This document shows positions 25,401 through 39,532 of a stretch of DNA of 64,000 bases, one piece after another. The position numbers and the translations under genes are program-made. Below the pieces are notes generated by a model. That model saw only the letters and a program-made list of their open reading frames with translations. It did not search any database and was not told the origin of the DNA. Source of the DNA: Diorhabda sublineata (lineage: Eukaryota; Arthropoda; Insecta; Coleoptera; Chrysomelidae); the NCBI RefSeq assembly GCF_026230105.1, contig NW_026614263.1:1-64000 (forward strand), written 5' to 3'. Within the stretch, counting starts at the first letter, position 1. Each line of letters opens with the position of its first letter.

Positions 25401-27188
25401 CATATTTACAAAGTGACAGTTGACCTCAATGGGCTTCAATTGATGTTATTCGATGACATCTGACAAAGTTAGATGCAAACTCACTCAAATATATGAGAAA
25501 TGTTGAAATTCGACTTCAAATTAGGAAGATAGACTTTGAAAATTTTCAATTATTACAAAGTGACAGTTGACCTCAATGGTCTTCAATCGATGTTATTCGA
25601 TGATATCTGAGAGAGTTAGATGCAAACTCACTCAAATATATGAGAAATGTTGAAATTCGACTTCAAATTAGGAAGATAGACTTTGAAAATTTTCCATATT
25701 TTCAAAGTGACAGTTGACCTCAATGGGCTTCAATGGATGTTATTCGATGATATCTGACAAAGTTAGATGCAAACTCACTCAAATATATGAGAAATGTTGA
25801 AATTCGACTTCACAATAGGAAGATAGACTTTGAAAATTTTCAATTATTACAAAGTGACAGTTGACCTCAATGATCTTCAATCGATGTTATTCGATGATAT
25901 CTGACAAAGTTAGATGCAAACTCACTCAAATATATGAGAAATGTTGAAATTCGACTTCACATTAGGAAGATAGACTTTGAAAATTTTCAATTATTACAAA
26001 GTGACAGTTGACCTCAATGGTCTTCAATCGATGTTATTCGATGATATCTGAGAGAGTTAGATGCAAACTCACTCAAATATATGAGAAATGTTGAAATTCG
26101 ACTTCAAATTAGGAACATAGACTTTGAAAATTTTCCATATTTACAAAGTGACAGATGACCTCAATGGGCTTCAATTGATGTTATTCGATGACATCTGACA
26201 AAGTTAGATGCAAACTCACTCAAATATATGAGAAATGTTGAAATTCGACTTCAAATTAGGAAGATAGACTTTGAAAATTTTCAATTATTACAAAGTGACA
26301 GTTGACCTCAATGGTCTTCAATCGATGTTATTCGATGATATCTGACAGAGTTAGATGCAAACTCACTCAAATATATGAGAAATGTTGAAATTCGACTTCA
26401 AATTAGGAAGATAGACTTTGAAAATTTTCAATTATTACAAAGTGACAGTTGACCTCAATGGGCTTCAATGGATGTTATTCGATGATTTCTGACAAAGTAA
26501 GATGCAAACTCACACAAATATATGAGAAATGTTGAAATTCGACTTCACATTAGGAAGATAGACTTTGAAAATTTTCAATTATTACAAAGTGACAGTTGAC
26601 CTCAATGGTCTTCAATCGATGTTATTCGATGATATCTGACAGAGTTAGATGCAAACTCACTCAAATATATGAGAAATGTTGAAATTCGACTTCAAATTAG
26701 GAAGATAGACTTTGAAAATTTTCAATTATTACAAAGTGACAGTTGACCTCAATGGTCTTCAATCGATGTTATTCGATGATATCTGACAGAGTTAGATGCA
26801 AACTCACTCAAATATATGAGAAATGTTGAAATTCGACTTCAAATTAGGAAGATAGACTTTGAAAATTTTCCATATTTTCAAAGTGACAGTTGACCTCAAT
26901 GGGCTTCAATGGATGTTATTCGATGATATCTGACAAAGTTAGATGCAAACTCACTCAAATATATGAGAAATGTTGAAATTCGACTTCACATTAGGAAGAT
27001 AGACTTTGAAAATTTTCAATTATTACAAAGTGACAGTTGACCTCAATAGGCTTCAATGGATGTTATTCGATGATATCTGACAAAGTAAGATGCAAACCCA
27101 CTCAAATATATGAGAAATGTTGAAATTCGACTTCAAATTTGGAAGATGGACTTTGAAAATTTTCAATTATTACAAAGTGACAGTTGAC

Positions 27189-27776
27189 CTCAATGGTCTT
27201 CAATCGATGTTATTCGATGATATCTGAGAGAGTTAGATGCAAACTCACTCAAATATATGAGAAATGTTGAAATTCGACCTCACATTAGGAAGATAGACTT
27301 TGAAAATTTTCCATATTTTCAAAGTGAGAGTTGACCTCAATGATCTTCAATCGATGTTATTCGATGATATCTGACAGAGTTAGATGCAAACTCACTCAAA
27401 TATATGAGAAATGTTGAAATTCGACTTCAAATTAGGAAGACAGACTTTGAAAATTTTCCATATTTTCAAAGTGACAGTTGACCTCAATGGGCTTCAATAG
27501 ATGTTATTCGATGATATGTGAAAAAGTTAGATGCGAAGTGACTCAAATATATGGGAAATGTTGAAATTCGACTTCACATTAGGAAGATAGACTTTGAAAA
27601 TTTTCAATTATTACAAAGTAACAGTTGACCTCAATGGGCTACAATGGATGTTATTCGATGATATCTGACAAAGTTAGATGCGAAGTGACTCAAATATATG
27701 GGAAATGTTGAAATTCGACTTCACATTAGGAAGATAGACTTTGAAAATTTTCAATTATTACAAAGTGACAGTTGAC
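27189..27776. repeat. Zone 1-like cassette inside zone 2, copy 1 (588 bp)
   Basis: Four monomers: cctcacatt B-tail with agtgagag; atgatc with gaagacag; gtgaaaaag with gcgaagtgac and agtaacag; gcgaagtgac with gggctacaatgg. This is the order of the last four monomers of the zone 1 9-mer cassette. It is about 10 kb from the nearest zone 1 copy and is flanked by zone 2 types. Confidence 0.83.
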
Positions 27777-29981
27777 CTCAATGGTCTTCAATCGATGTTA
27801 TTCGATGATATCTGATAAAGTGAGATGCAAACTCACTCAAATATATGAGAAATGTTGAAATTCGACTTCAAATTAGGAAGATAGACTTTGAAAATTTTCA
27901 ATTATTACAAAGTGACAGTTGACCTCAATGGTCTTCAATCGATGTTATTCGATGATATCTGAGAGAGTTAGATGCAAACTCACTCAAATATATGAGAAAT
28001 GTTGAAATTCGACTTCAAATTAGGAAGATAGACTTTGAAAATTTTCCATATTTTCAAAGTGACAGTTGACCTCAATGGGCTTCAATGGATGTTATTCGAT
28101 GATATCTGACAAAGTTAGATGCAAACTCACTCAAATATATGAGAAATGTTGAAATTCGACTTCACAATAGGAAGATAGACTTTGAAAATTTTCAATTATT
28201 ACAAAGTGACAGTTGACCTCAATGGTCTTCAATCGATGTTATTCGATGATATCTGACAAAGTTAGATGCAAACTCACTCAAATATATGAGAAATGTTGAA
28301 ATTCGACTTCACATTAGGGAGATAGACTTTGAAAATTTTCAATTATTACAAAGTGACAGTTGACCTCAATGGTCTTCAATCGATGTTATTCGATGATATC
28401 TGAGAGAGTTAGATGCAAACTCACTCAAATATATGAGAAATGTTGAAATTCGACTTCAAATTAGGAACATAGACTTTGAAAATTTTCCATATTTACAAAG
28501 TGACAGTTGACCTCAATGGGCTTCAATTGATGTTATTCGATGACATCTGACAAAGTTAGATGCAAACTCACTCAAATATATGAGAAATGTTGAAATTCGA
28601 CTTCAAATTAGGAAGATAGACTTTGAAAATTTTCAATTATTACAAAGTGACAGTTGACCTCAATGGTCTTCAATCGATGTTATTCGATGATATCTGACAG
28701 AGTTAGATGCAAACTCACTCAAATATATGAGAAATGTTGAAATTCGACTTCAAATTAGGAAGATAGACTTTGAAAATTTTCCATATTTTCAAAGTGACAG
28801 TTGACCTCAATGGGCTTCAATGGATGTTATTCGATGATATCTGACAAAGTTAGATGCAAACTCACTCAAATATATGAGAAATGTTGAAATTCGACTTCAC
28901 ATTAGGAAGATAGACTTTGAAAATTTTCAATTATTACAAAGTGACAGTTGACCTCAATGGGCTTCAATGGATGTTATTCGATGATATCTGACAAAGTAAG
29001 ATGCAAACTCACACAAATATATGAGAAATGTTGAAATTCGACTTCACATTAGGAAGATAGACTTTGAAAATTTTCAATTATTACAAAGTGACAGTTGACC
29101 TCAATGGTCTTCAATCGATGTTATTCGATGATATCTGACAGAGTTAGATGCAAACTCACTCAAATATATGAGAAATGTTGAAATTCGACTTCAAATTAGG
29201 AAGATAGACTTTGAAAATTTTCCATATTTTCAAAGTGACAGTTGACCTCAATGGGCTTCAATGGATGTTATTCGATGATATCTGACAAAGTTAGATGCAA
29301 ACTCACTCAAATATATGAGAAATGTTGAAATTCGACTTCACATTAGGAAGATAGACTTTGAAAATTTTCAATTATTACAAAGTGACAGTTGACCTCAATA
29401 GGCTTCAATGGACGTTATTCGATGATATCTGACAAAGTAAGATGCAAACTCACTCAAATATATGAGAAATGTTGAAATTCGACTTCAAATTTGGAAGATG
29501 GACTTTGAAAATTTTCAATTATTACAAAGTGACAGTTGACCTCAATGGTCTTCAATCGATGTTATTCGATGATATCTGACAGAGTTAGATGCAAACTCAC
29601 TCAAATATATGGGAAATGTTGAAATTCGACTTCAAATTAGGAAGACAGACTTTGAAAATTTTCAATTATTATAAAGTGACAGTTGACCTCAATGGGCTTC
29701 AATGGATGTTATTCGATGATATCTGACAAAGTAAGATGCAAACTCACACAAATATATGAGAAATGTTGAAATTCGACTTCACATTAGGAAGATAGACTTT
29801 GAAAATTTTCAATTATTACAAAGTGACAGTTGACCTCAATGGTCTTCAATCGATGTTATTCGATGATATCTGACAGAGTTAGATGCAAACTCACTCAAAT
29901 ATATGAGAAATGTTGAAATTCGACTTCAAATTAGGAAGATAGACTTTGAAAATTTTCCATATTTTCAAAGTGACAGTTGAC

Positions 29982-32480
29982 CTCAATGGGCTTCAATGGA
30001 TGTTATTCGATGATATCTGACAAAGTTAGATGCAAACTCACTCAAATATATGAGAAATGTTGAAATTCGACTTCACAATAGGAAGATAGACTTTGAAAAT
30101 TTTCAATTATTACAAAGTGACAGTTGACCTCAATGGTCTTCAATCGATGTTATTCGATGATATCTGACAAAGTTAGATGCAAACTCACTCAAATATATGA
30201 GAAATGTTGAAATTCGACTTCACATTAGGAAGATAGACTTTGAAAATTTTCAATTATTACAAAGTGACAGTTGACCTCAATGGTCTTCAATCGATGTTAT
30301 TCGATGATATCTGAGAGAGTTAGATGCAAACTCACTCAAATATATGAGAAATGTTGAAATTCGACTTCAAATTAGGAACATAGACTTTGAAAATTTTCCA
30401 TATTTACAAAGTGACAGTTGACCTCAATGGGCTTCAATTGATGTTATTCGATGACATCTGACAAAGTTAGATGCAAACTCACTCAAATATATGAGAAATG
30501 TTGAAATTCGACTTCAAATTAGGAAGATAGACTTTGAAAATTTTCAATTATTACAAAGTGACAGTTGACCTCAATGGTCTTCAATCGATGTTATTCGATG
30601 ATATCTGAGAGAGTTAGATGCAAACTCACTCAAATATATGAGAAATGTTGAAATTCGACTTCAAATTAGGAAGATAGACTTTGAAAATTTTCCATATTTT
30701 CAAAGTGACAGTTGACCTCAATGGGCTTCAATGGATGTTATTCGATGATATCTGACAAAGTTAGATGCAAACTCACTCAAATATATGAGAAATGTTGAAA
30801 TTCGACTTCACAATAGGAAGATAGACTTTGAAAATTTTCAATTATTACAAAGTGACAGTTGACCTCAATGATCTTCAATCGATGTTATTCGATGATATCT
30901 GACAAAGTTAGATGCAAACTCACTCAAATATATGAGAAATGTTGAAATTCGACTTCACATTAGGAAGATAGACTTTGAAAATTTTCAATTATTACAAAGT
31001 GACAGTTGACCTCAATGGTCTTCAATCGATGTTATTCGATGATATCTGAGAGAGTTAGATGCAAACTCACTCAAATATATGAGAAATGTTGAAATTCGAC
31101 TTCAAATTAGGAACATAGACTTTGAAAATTTTCCATATTTACAAAGTGACAGTTGACCTCAATGGGCTTCAATTGATGTTATTCGATGATATCTGACAGA
31201 GTTAGATGCAAACTCACTCAAATATATGAGAAATGTTGAAATTCGACTTCAAATTAGGAAGATAGACTTTGAAAATTTTCAATTATTACAAAGTGACAGT
31301 TGACCTCAATGGTCTTCAATCGATGTTATTCGATGATATCTGACAGAGTTAGATGCAAACTCACTCAAATATATGAGAAATGTTGAAATTCGACTTCAAA
31401 TTAGGAAGATAGACTTTGAAAATTTTCCATATTTTCAAAGTGACAGTTGACCTCAATGGGCTTCAATGGATGTTATTCGATGATATCTGACAAAGTTAGA
31501 TGCAAACTCACTCAAATATATGAGAAATGTTGAAATTCGACTTCACATTAGGAAGATAGACTTTGAAAATTTTCCATATTTTCAAAGTGACAGTTGACCT
31601 CAATGGGCTTCAATGGATGTTATTCGATGATATCTGACAAAGTTAGATGCAAACTCACTCAAATATATGAGAAATGTTGAAATTCGACTTCACATTAGGA
31701 AGATAGACTTTGAAAATTTTCAATTATTACAAAGTGACAGTTGACCTCAATAGGCTTCAATGGATGTTATTCGATGATATCTGACAAAGTAAGATGCAAA
31801 CTCACTCAAATATATGAGAAATGTTGAAATTCGACTTCAAATTTGGAAGATGGACTTTGAAAATTTTCAATTATTACAAAGTGACAGTTGACCTCAATGG
31901 TCTTCAATCGATGTTATTCGATGATATCTGAGAGAGTTAGATGCAAACTCACTCAAATATATGAGAAATGTTGAAATTCGACCTCACATTAGGAAGATAG
32001 ACTTTGAAAATTTTCCATATTTTCAAAGTGAGAGTTGACCTCAATGATCTCCAATCGATGTTATTCGATGATATCTGACAGAGTTAGATGCAAACTCACT
32101 CAAATATATGAGAAATGTTGAAATTCGACTTCAAATTAGGAAGACAGACTTTGAAAATTTTCCATATTTTCAAAGTGACAGTTGACCTCAATGGGCTTCA
32201 ATAGATGTTATTCGATGATATGTGAAGAAGTTAGATGCGAAGTGACTCAAATATATGGGAAATGTTGAAATTCGACTTCACATTAGGAAGATAGACTTTG
32301 AAAATTTTCAATTATTACAAAGTAACAGTTGACCTCAATGGGCTACAATGGATGTTATTCGATGATATCTGACAAAGTTAGATGCGAAGTGACTCAAATA
32401 TATGGGAAATGTTGAAATTCGACTTCACATTAGGAAGATAGACTTTGAAAATTTTCCATATTTTCAAAGTGACAGTTGAC
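29982..32480. repeat. Zone 2 17-mer HOR, unit 1 (2499 bp)
   Basis: Order: cacaatagg; T-type A-tail; marker dimer; gagag B-tail; cacaatagg; atgatc; marker dimer; cagag B-tail; G-type B-tail; G-type A-tail; ataggc with tttggaagatgg; then the four-monomer zone 1-like cassette. The length is exactly 17 x 147. A 19-monomer relative lies at 24984-27776. Confidence 0.87.
31893..32480. repeat. Zone 1-like cassette inside zone 2, copy 2 (588 bp)
   Basis: Same four monomers as 27189-27776, with two derived changes: gatctccaatcg and gtgaagaag. Both changes are shared with the copy at 34392, so those two are sisters. It forms the right end of the first 17-mer unit. Confidence 0.84.
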
Positions 32481-34979
32481 CTCAATGGGCTTCAATGGAT
32501 GTTATTCGATGATATCTGACAAAGTTAGATGCAAACTCACTCAAATATATGAGAAATGTTGAAATTCGACTTCACAATAGGAAGATAGACTTTGAAAATT
32601 TTCAATTATTACAAAGTGACAGTTGACCTCAATGGTCTTCAATCGATGTTATTCGATGATATCTGACAAAGTTAGATGCAAACTCACTCAAATATATGAG
32701 AAATGTTGAAATTCGACTTCACATTAGGAAGATAGACTTTGAAAATTTTCAATTATTACAAAGTGACAGTTGACCTCAATGGTCTTCAATCGATGTTATT
32801 CGATGATATCTGAGAGAGTTAGATGCAAACTCACTCAAATATATGAGAAATGTTGAAATTCGACTTCAAATTAGGAACATAGACTTTGAAAATTTTCCAT
32901 ATTTACAAAGTGACAGTTGACCTCAATGGGCTTCAATTGATGTTATTCGATGACATCTGACAAAGTTAGATGCAAACTCACTCAAATATATGAGAAATGT
33001 TGAAATTCGACTTCAAATTAGGAAGATAGACTTTGAAAATTTTCAATTATTACAAAGTGACAGTTGACCTCAATGGTCTTCAATCGATGTTATTCGATGA
33101 TATCTGAGAGAGTTAGATGCAAACTCACTCAAATATATGAGAAATGTTGAAATTCGACTTCAAATTAGGAAGATAGACTTTGAAAATTTTCCATATTTTC
33201 AAAGTGACAGTTGACCTCAATGGGCTTCAATGGATGTTATTCGATGATATCTGACAAAGTTAGATGCAAACTCACTCAAATATATGAGAAATGTTGAAAT
33301 TCGACTTCACAATAGGAAGATAGACTTTGAAAATTTTCAATTATTACAAAGTGACAGTTGACCTCAATGATCTTCAATCGATGTTATTCGATGATATCTG
33401 ACAAAGTTAGATGCAAACTCACTCAAATATATGAGAAATGTTGAAATTCGACTTCACATTAGGAAGATAGACTTTGAAAATTTTCAATTATTACAAAGTG
33501 ACAGTTGACCTCAATGGTCTTCAATCGATGTTATTCGATGATATCTGAGAGAGTTAGATGCAAACTCACTCAAATATATGAGAAATGTTGAAATTCGACT
33601 TCAAATTAGGAACATAGACTTTGAAAATTTTCCATATTTACAAAGTGACAGTTGACCTCAATGGGCTTCAATTGATGTTATTCGATGACATCTGACAAAG
33701 TTAGATGCAAACTCACTCAAATATATGAGAAATGTTGAAATTCGACTTCAAATTAGGAAGATAGACATTGAAAATTTTCAATTATTACAAAGTGACAGTT
33801 GACCTCAATGGTCTTCAATCGATGTTATTCGATGATATCTGACAGAGTTAGATGCAAACTCACTCAAATATATGAGAAATGTTGAAATTCGACTTCAAAT
33901 TAGGAAGATAGACTTTGAAAATTTTCCATATTTTCAAAGTGACAGTTGACCTCAATGGGCTTCAATGGATGTTATTCGATGATATCTGACAAAGTTAGAT
34001 GCAAACTCACTCAAATATATGAGAAATGTTGAAATTCGACTTCACATTAGGAAGATAGACTTTGAAAATTTTCCATATTTTCAAAGTGACAGTTGACCTC
34101 AATGGGCTTCAATGGATGTTATTCGATGATATCTGACAAAGTTAGATGCAAACTCACTCAAATATATGAGAAATGTTGAAATTCGACTTCACATTAGGAA
34201 GATAGACTTTGAAAATTTTCAATTATTACAAAGTGACAGTTGACCTCAATAGGCTTCAATGGATGTTATTCGATGATATCTGACAAAGTAAGATGCAAAC
34301 TCACTCAAATATATGAGAAATGTTGAAATTCGACTTCAAATTTGGAAGATGGACTTTGAAAATTTTCAATTATTACAAAGTGACAGTTGACCTCAATGGT
34401 CTTCAATCGATGTTATTCGATGATATCTGAGAGAGTTAGATGCAAACTCACTCAAATATATGAGAAATGTTGAAATTCGACCTCACATTAGGAAGATAGA
34501 CTTTGAAAATTTTCCATATTTTCAAAGTGAGAGTTGACCTCAATGATCTCCAATCGATGTTATTCGATGATATCTGACAGAGTTAGATGCAAACTCACTC
34601 AAATATATGAGAAATGTTGAAATTCGACTTCAAATTAGGAAGACAGACTTTGAAAATTTTCCATATTTTCAAAGTGACAGTTGACCTCAATGGGCTTCAA
34701 TAGATGTTATTCGATGATATGTGAAGAAGTTAGATGCGAAGTGACTCAAATATATGGGAAATGTTGAAATTCGACTTCACATTAGGAAGATAGACTTTGA
34801 AAATTTTCAATTATTACAAAGTAACAGTTGACCTCAATGGGCTACAATGGATGTTATTCGATGATATCTGACAAAGTTAGATGCGAAGTGACTCAAATAT
34901 ATGGGAAATGTTGAAATTCGACTTCACATTAGGAAGATAGACTTAGAAAATTTTCAATTATTACAAAGTGACAGTTGAC
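32481..34979. repeat. Zone 2 17-mer HOR, unit 2 (2499 bp)
   Basis: Directly follows unit 1 with the same monomer order and length. Differences noticed: gacatctg and gacattg at 33657 where unit 1 has gatatctg with cagag, and an A-tail instead of a B-tail in the last monomer. Confidence 0.87.
34392..34979. repeat. Zone 1-like cassette inside zone 2, copy 3 (588 bp)
   Basis: Shares gatctccaatcg and gtgaagaag with 31893-32480. It differs in its last monomer, which has an A-tail and acttagaaaa where the sister copy has a B-tail. It forms the right end of the second 17-mer unit. Confidence 0.84.
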
Positions 34980-35126
34980 CTCAATGGTCTTCAATCGATG
35001 TTATTCGATGATATCTGACAGAGTTAGATGCAAACTCACTCAAATATATGAGAAATGTTGAAATTCGACTTCACATTAGGAAGATAGACTTTGAAAATTT
35101 TCAATTATTACAAAGTGACAGTTGAC

Positions 35127-35861
35127 CTCAATGGTCTTCAATCGATGTTATTCGATGATATCTGACAGAGTTAGATGCAAACTCACTCAAATATATGAGA
35201 AATGTTGAAATTCGACTTCAAATTAGGAAGATAGACTTTGAAAATTTTCCATATTTTCAAAGTGACAGTTGACCTCAATGGGCTTCAATGGATGTTATTC
35301 GATGATATCTGACAAAGTTAGATACAAACTCACTCAAATATATGAGAAATGTTGAAATTCGACTTCACATTAGGAAGATAGACTTTGAAAATTTTCAATT
35401 ATTACAAAGTGACAGTTGACCTCAATAGGCTTCAATGGATGTTATTCGATGATATCTGACAAAGTTAGATGCAAACTCACTCAAATATATGAGAAATGTT
35501 GAAATTCGACTTCAAATTTGGAAGATAGACTTTGAAAATTTTCCATATTTTCAAAGTGACAGTTGATCTCAATGGGCTTCAATGGATGTTATTCGATGAT
35601 ATCTGACAAAGTTAGATGCAAACTCACTCAAATATATGAGAAATGTTGAAATTCGACTTCACATTAGGAAGATAGACTTTGAAAATTTTCAATTATTATA
35701 AAGTGACAGTTGACCTCAATGATCTTCAATCGATGTTATTCGATGATATCTGACAAAGTTAGATGCAAACTCACTCAAATATATGAGAAATGTTGAAATT
35801 CGACTTCACATTAGGAAGATAGACTTTGAAAATTTTCAATTATTACAAAGTGACAGTTGAC
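35127..35861. repeat. Zone 3 lead-in block (735 bp)
   Basis: Five monomers: cagag B-tail; gatacaaac; ataggc with tttggaag; tataaag tail; atgatc. They precede the 9-mer unit. The same five occur at 43057-43791, again before a gctaactc monomer. A four-monomer version is at 44966-45553. Confidence 0.84.
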
Positions 35862-37182
35862 CTCAATGGTCTTCAATCGATGTTATTCGATGATATCTGA
35901 GAGAGTTAGATGCTAACTCACTCAAATATATGAGAAATGTTGAAATTCGACTTCAAATTAGGAAGATAGACTTTGAAAATTTTCCATATTTACAGTGACA
36001 GTTGACCTCAATGGGCTTCAATGGATGTTATTCGATGACATCTGACAAAGTTAGATGCAAACTCACTCAAATATATGAGGAATGTTGAAATTCGACTTCA
36101 AATTAGGAAGATAGACTTTGAAAATTTTACATATTTTCAAAGTGACAGTTGACCTCAATGGGCTTCAATGGATGTTATTCGATGATATCTGACAAAGTTA
36201 GATGCAAACTCACTCAAATATATGAGAAATGTTGAAATTCGACTTCAAATTAGGAAGATAGACTTTAAAAATTTTCCATATTTTCAAAGTGACAGTTGAC
36301 CTCAATGGGCTTCAATGGATGTTATTCGATGATATCTGACAAAGTTAAATGCAAACTCACTCAAATATATGAGAAATGTTGAAATTCGACTTCACATTAG
36401 GAAGATAGACTTTGAAAATTTTCCATATTTTCAAAGTGACAGTTGACCTCAATGGGCTTCAATGGATGTTATTCGATGATATCTGACAAAGTTAGATGCA
36501 AACTCACTCAAATATATGAGAAATGTTGAAATTCGACTTCACATTAGGAAGATAGACTTTGAAAATTTTCAATTATTACAAAGTGACAGTTGACCTCAAT
36601 GGTCTTCAATCGATGTTATTCGATGATATCTGACAAAGTTAGATGCAAACTCACTCAAATATATGAGAAATGTTGAAATTCGACTTCACATTAGGAAGAT
36701 AGACTTTGAAAATTTTCAATTATTACAAAGTGACAGTTGACCTCAATGGTCTTCAATCGATGTTATTCGATGATATCTGACAGAGTTAGATGCAAACTCA
36801 CTCAAATATATGAGAAATGTTGAAATTCGACTTCAAATTAGGAAGATAGACTTTGAAAATTTTCCATATTTTCAAAGTGACAGTTGACCTTAATGGGCTT
36901 CAATGGATGTTATTCGATGATATCTGACAAAGTTAGATGCAAACTCACTCAAATATATGAGAAATGTTGAAATTCGACTTCACATTAGGAAGATAGACTT
37001 TGAAAATTTTCAATAATTACAAAGTGACAGTTGACCTCAATGGTCTTCAATCGATGTTATTCGATGATATCTGACAAAGTTAGATGCAAACTCACTCAAA
37101 TATATGAGAAATGTTGAAATTCGACTTCACATTAGGAAGATAGACTTTGAAAATTTTGAATTATTACAAAGTGACAGTTGAC
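35862..37182. repeat. Zone 3 9-mer HOR, unit 1 (1321 bp)
   Basis: Order: gctaactc with a tttacagtgac tail (145 bp); gacatctg with gaggaatg and ttttacatatt; G-type with ttaaaaatttt; gttaaatgc; G-type A-tail; T-type A-tail; cagag B-tail; cttaatggg with caataattac; T-type A-tail. The length is 9 x 147 - 2. The last monomer has ttttgaatta, unlike the next unit. Confidence 0.88.
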
Positions 37183-38503
37183 CTCAATGGTCTTCAATCG
37201 ATGTTATTCGATGATATCTGAGAGAGTTAGATGCTAACTCACTCAAATATATGAGAAATGTTGAAATTCGACTTCAAATTAGGAAGATAGACTTTGAAAA
37301 TTTTCCATATTTACAGTGACAGTTGACCTCAATGGGCTTCAATGGATGTTATTCGATGACATCTGACAAAGTTAGATGCAAACTCACTCAAATATATGAG
37401 GAATGTTGAAATTCGACTTCAAATTAGGAAGATAGACTTTGAAAATTTTACATATTTTCAAAGTGACAGTTGACCTCAATGGGCTTCAATGGATGTTATT
37501 CGATGATATCTGACAAAGTTAGATGCAAACTCACTCAAATATATGAGAAATGTTGAAATTCGACTTCAAATTAGGAAGATAGACTTTAAAAATTTTCCAT
37601 ATTTTCAAAGTGACAGTTGACCTCAATGGGCTTCAATGGATGTTATTCGATGATATCTGACAAAGTTAAATGCAAACTCACTCAAATATATGAGAAATGT
37701 TGAAATTCGACTTCACATTAGGAAGATAGACTTTGAAAATTTTCCATATTTTCAAAGTGACAGTTGACCTCAATGGGCTTCAATGGATGTTATTCGATGA
37801 TATCTGACAAAGTTAGATGCAAACTCACTCAAATATATGAGAAATGTTGAAATTCGACTTCACATTAGGAAGATAGACTTTGAAAATTTTCAATTATTAC
37901 AAAGTGACAGTTGACCTCAATGGTCTTCAATCGATGTTATTCGATGATATCTGACAAAGTTAGATGCAAACTCACTCAAATATATGAGAAATGTTGAAAT
38001 TCGACTTCACATTAGGAAGATAGACTTTGAAAATTTTCAATTATTACAAAGTGACAGTTGACCTCAATGGTCTTCAATCGATGTTATTCGATGATATCTG
38101 ACAGAGTTAGATGCAAACTCACTCAAATATATGAGAAATGTTGAAATTCGACTTCAAATTAGGAAGATAGACTTTGAAAATTTTCCATATTTTCAAAGTG
38201 ACAGTTGACCTTAATGGGCTTCAATGGATGTTATTCGATGATATCTGACAAAGTTAGATGCAAACTCACTCAAATATATGAGAAATGTTGAAATTCGACT
38301 TCACATTAGGAAGATAGACTTTGAAAATTTTCAATAATTACAAAGTGACAGTTGACCTCAATGGTCTTCAATCGATGTTATTCGATGATATCTGACAAAG
38401 TTAGATGCAAACTCACTCAAATATATGAGAAATGTTGAAATTCGACTTCACATTAGGAAGATAGACTTTGAAAATTTTCAATTATTACAAAGTGACAGTT
38501 GAC
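37183..38503. repeat. Zone 3 9-mer HOR, unit 2 (1321 bp)
   Basis: Tandem to unit 1 with the same order and length. Apart from the ttttgaatta change in unit 1, I noticed no difference. It is followed by a seven-monomer run (38504-39532) that lacks the gctaactc to gttaaatgc part. Confidence 0.88.
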
Positions 38504-39532
38504 CTCAATGGTCTTCAATCGATGTTATTCGATGATATCTGACAGAGTTAGATGCAAACTCACTCAAATATATGAGAAATGTTGAAATTCGACTTCACAT
38601 TAGGAAGATAGACTTTGAAAATTTTCAATTATTACAAAGTGACAGTTGACCTCAATGGTCTTCAATCGATGTTATTCGATGATATCTGACAAAGTTAGAT
38701 GCAAACTCACTCAAATATATGAGAAATGTTGAAATTCGACTTCACATTAGGAAGATAGACTTTGAAAATTTTCCATATTTTCAAAGTGACAGTTGACCTC
38801 AATGGGCTTCAATGGATGTTATTCGATGATATCTGACAAAGTTAGATGCAAACTCACTCAAATATATGAGAAATGTTGAAATTCGACTTCACATTAGGAA
38901 GATAGACTTTGAAAATTTTCAATTATTACAAAGTGACAGTTGACCTCAATGGTCTTCAATCGATGTTATTCGATGATATCTGACAAAGTTAGATGCAAAC
39001 TCACTCAAATATATGAGAAATGTTGAAATTCGACTTCACATTAGGAAGATAGACTTTGAAAATTTTCAATTATTACAAAGTGACAGTTGACCTCAATGGT
39101 CTTCAATCGATGTTATTCGATGATATCTGACAGAGTTAGATGCAAACTCACTCAAATATATGAGAAATGTTGAAATTCGACTTCAAATTAGGAAGATAGA
39201 CTTTGAAAATTTTCCATATTTTCAAAGTGACAGTTGACCTTAATGGGCTTCAATGGATGTTATTCGATGATATCTGACAAAGTTAGATGCAAACTCACTC
39301 AAATATATGAGAAATGTTGAAATTCGACTTCACATTAGGAAGATAGACTTTGAAAATTTTCAATAATTACAAAGTGACAGTTGACCTCAATGGTCTTCAA
39401 TCGATGTTATTCGATGATATCTGACAAAGTTAGATGCAAACTCACTCAAATATATGAGAAATGTTGAAATTCGACTTCACATTAGGAAGATAGACTTTGA
39501 AAATTTTCAATTATTACAAAGTGACAGTTGAC

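Larger units (their letters stand above)
17927..35126. repeat. Zone 2: satellite zone with cacaatagg and gaacatag markers
   Basis: About 117 monomers. New markers are cacaatagg, gaacatag with the tail ccatatttac, caattgatg with gacatctg, gtaagatg with cacacaaat, and tttggaagatgg. The 'cttaatggg' monomer start seen in zones 1, 3 and 4 was not found here. Three 588-bp cassettes of zone 1-like monomers are embedded. Towards the right end the order settles into a 17-monomer HOR. Confidence 0.8.
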
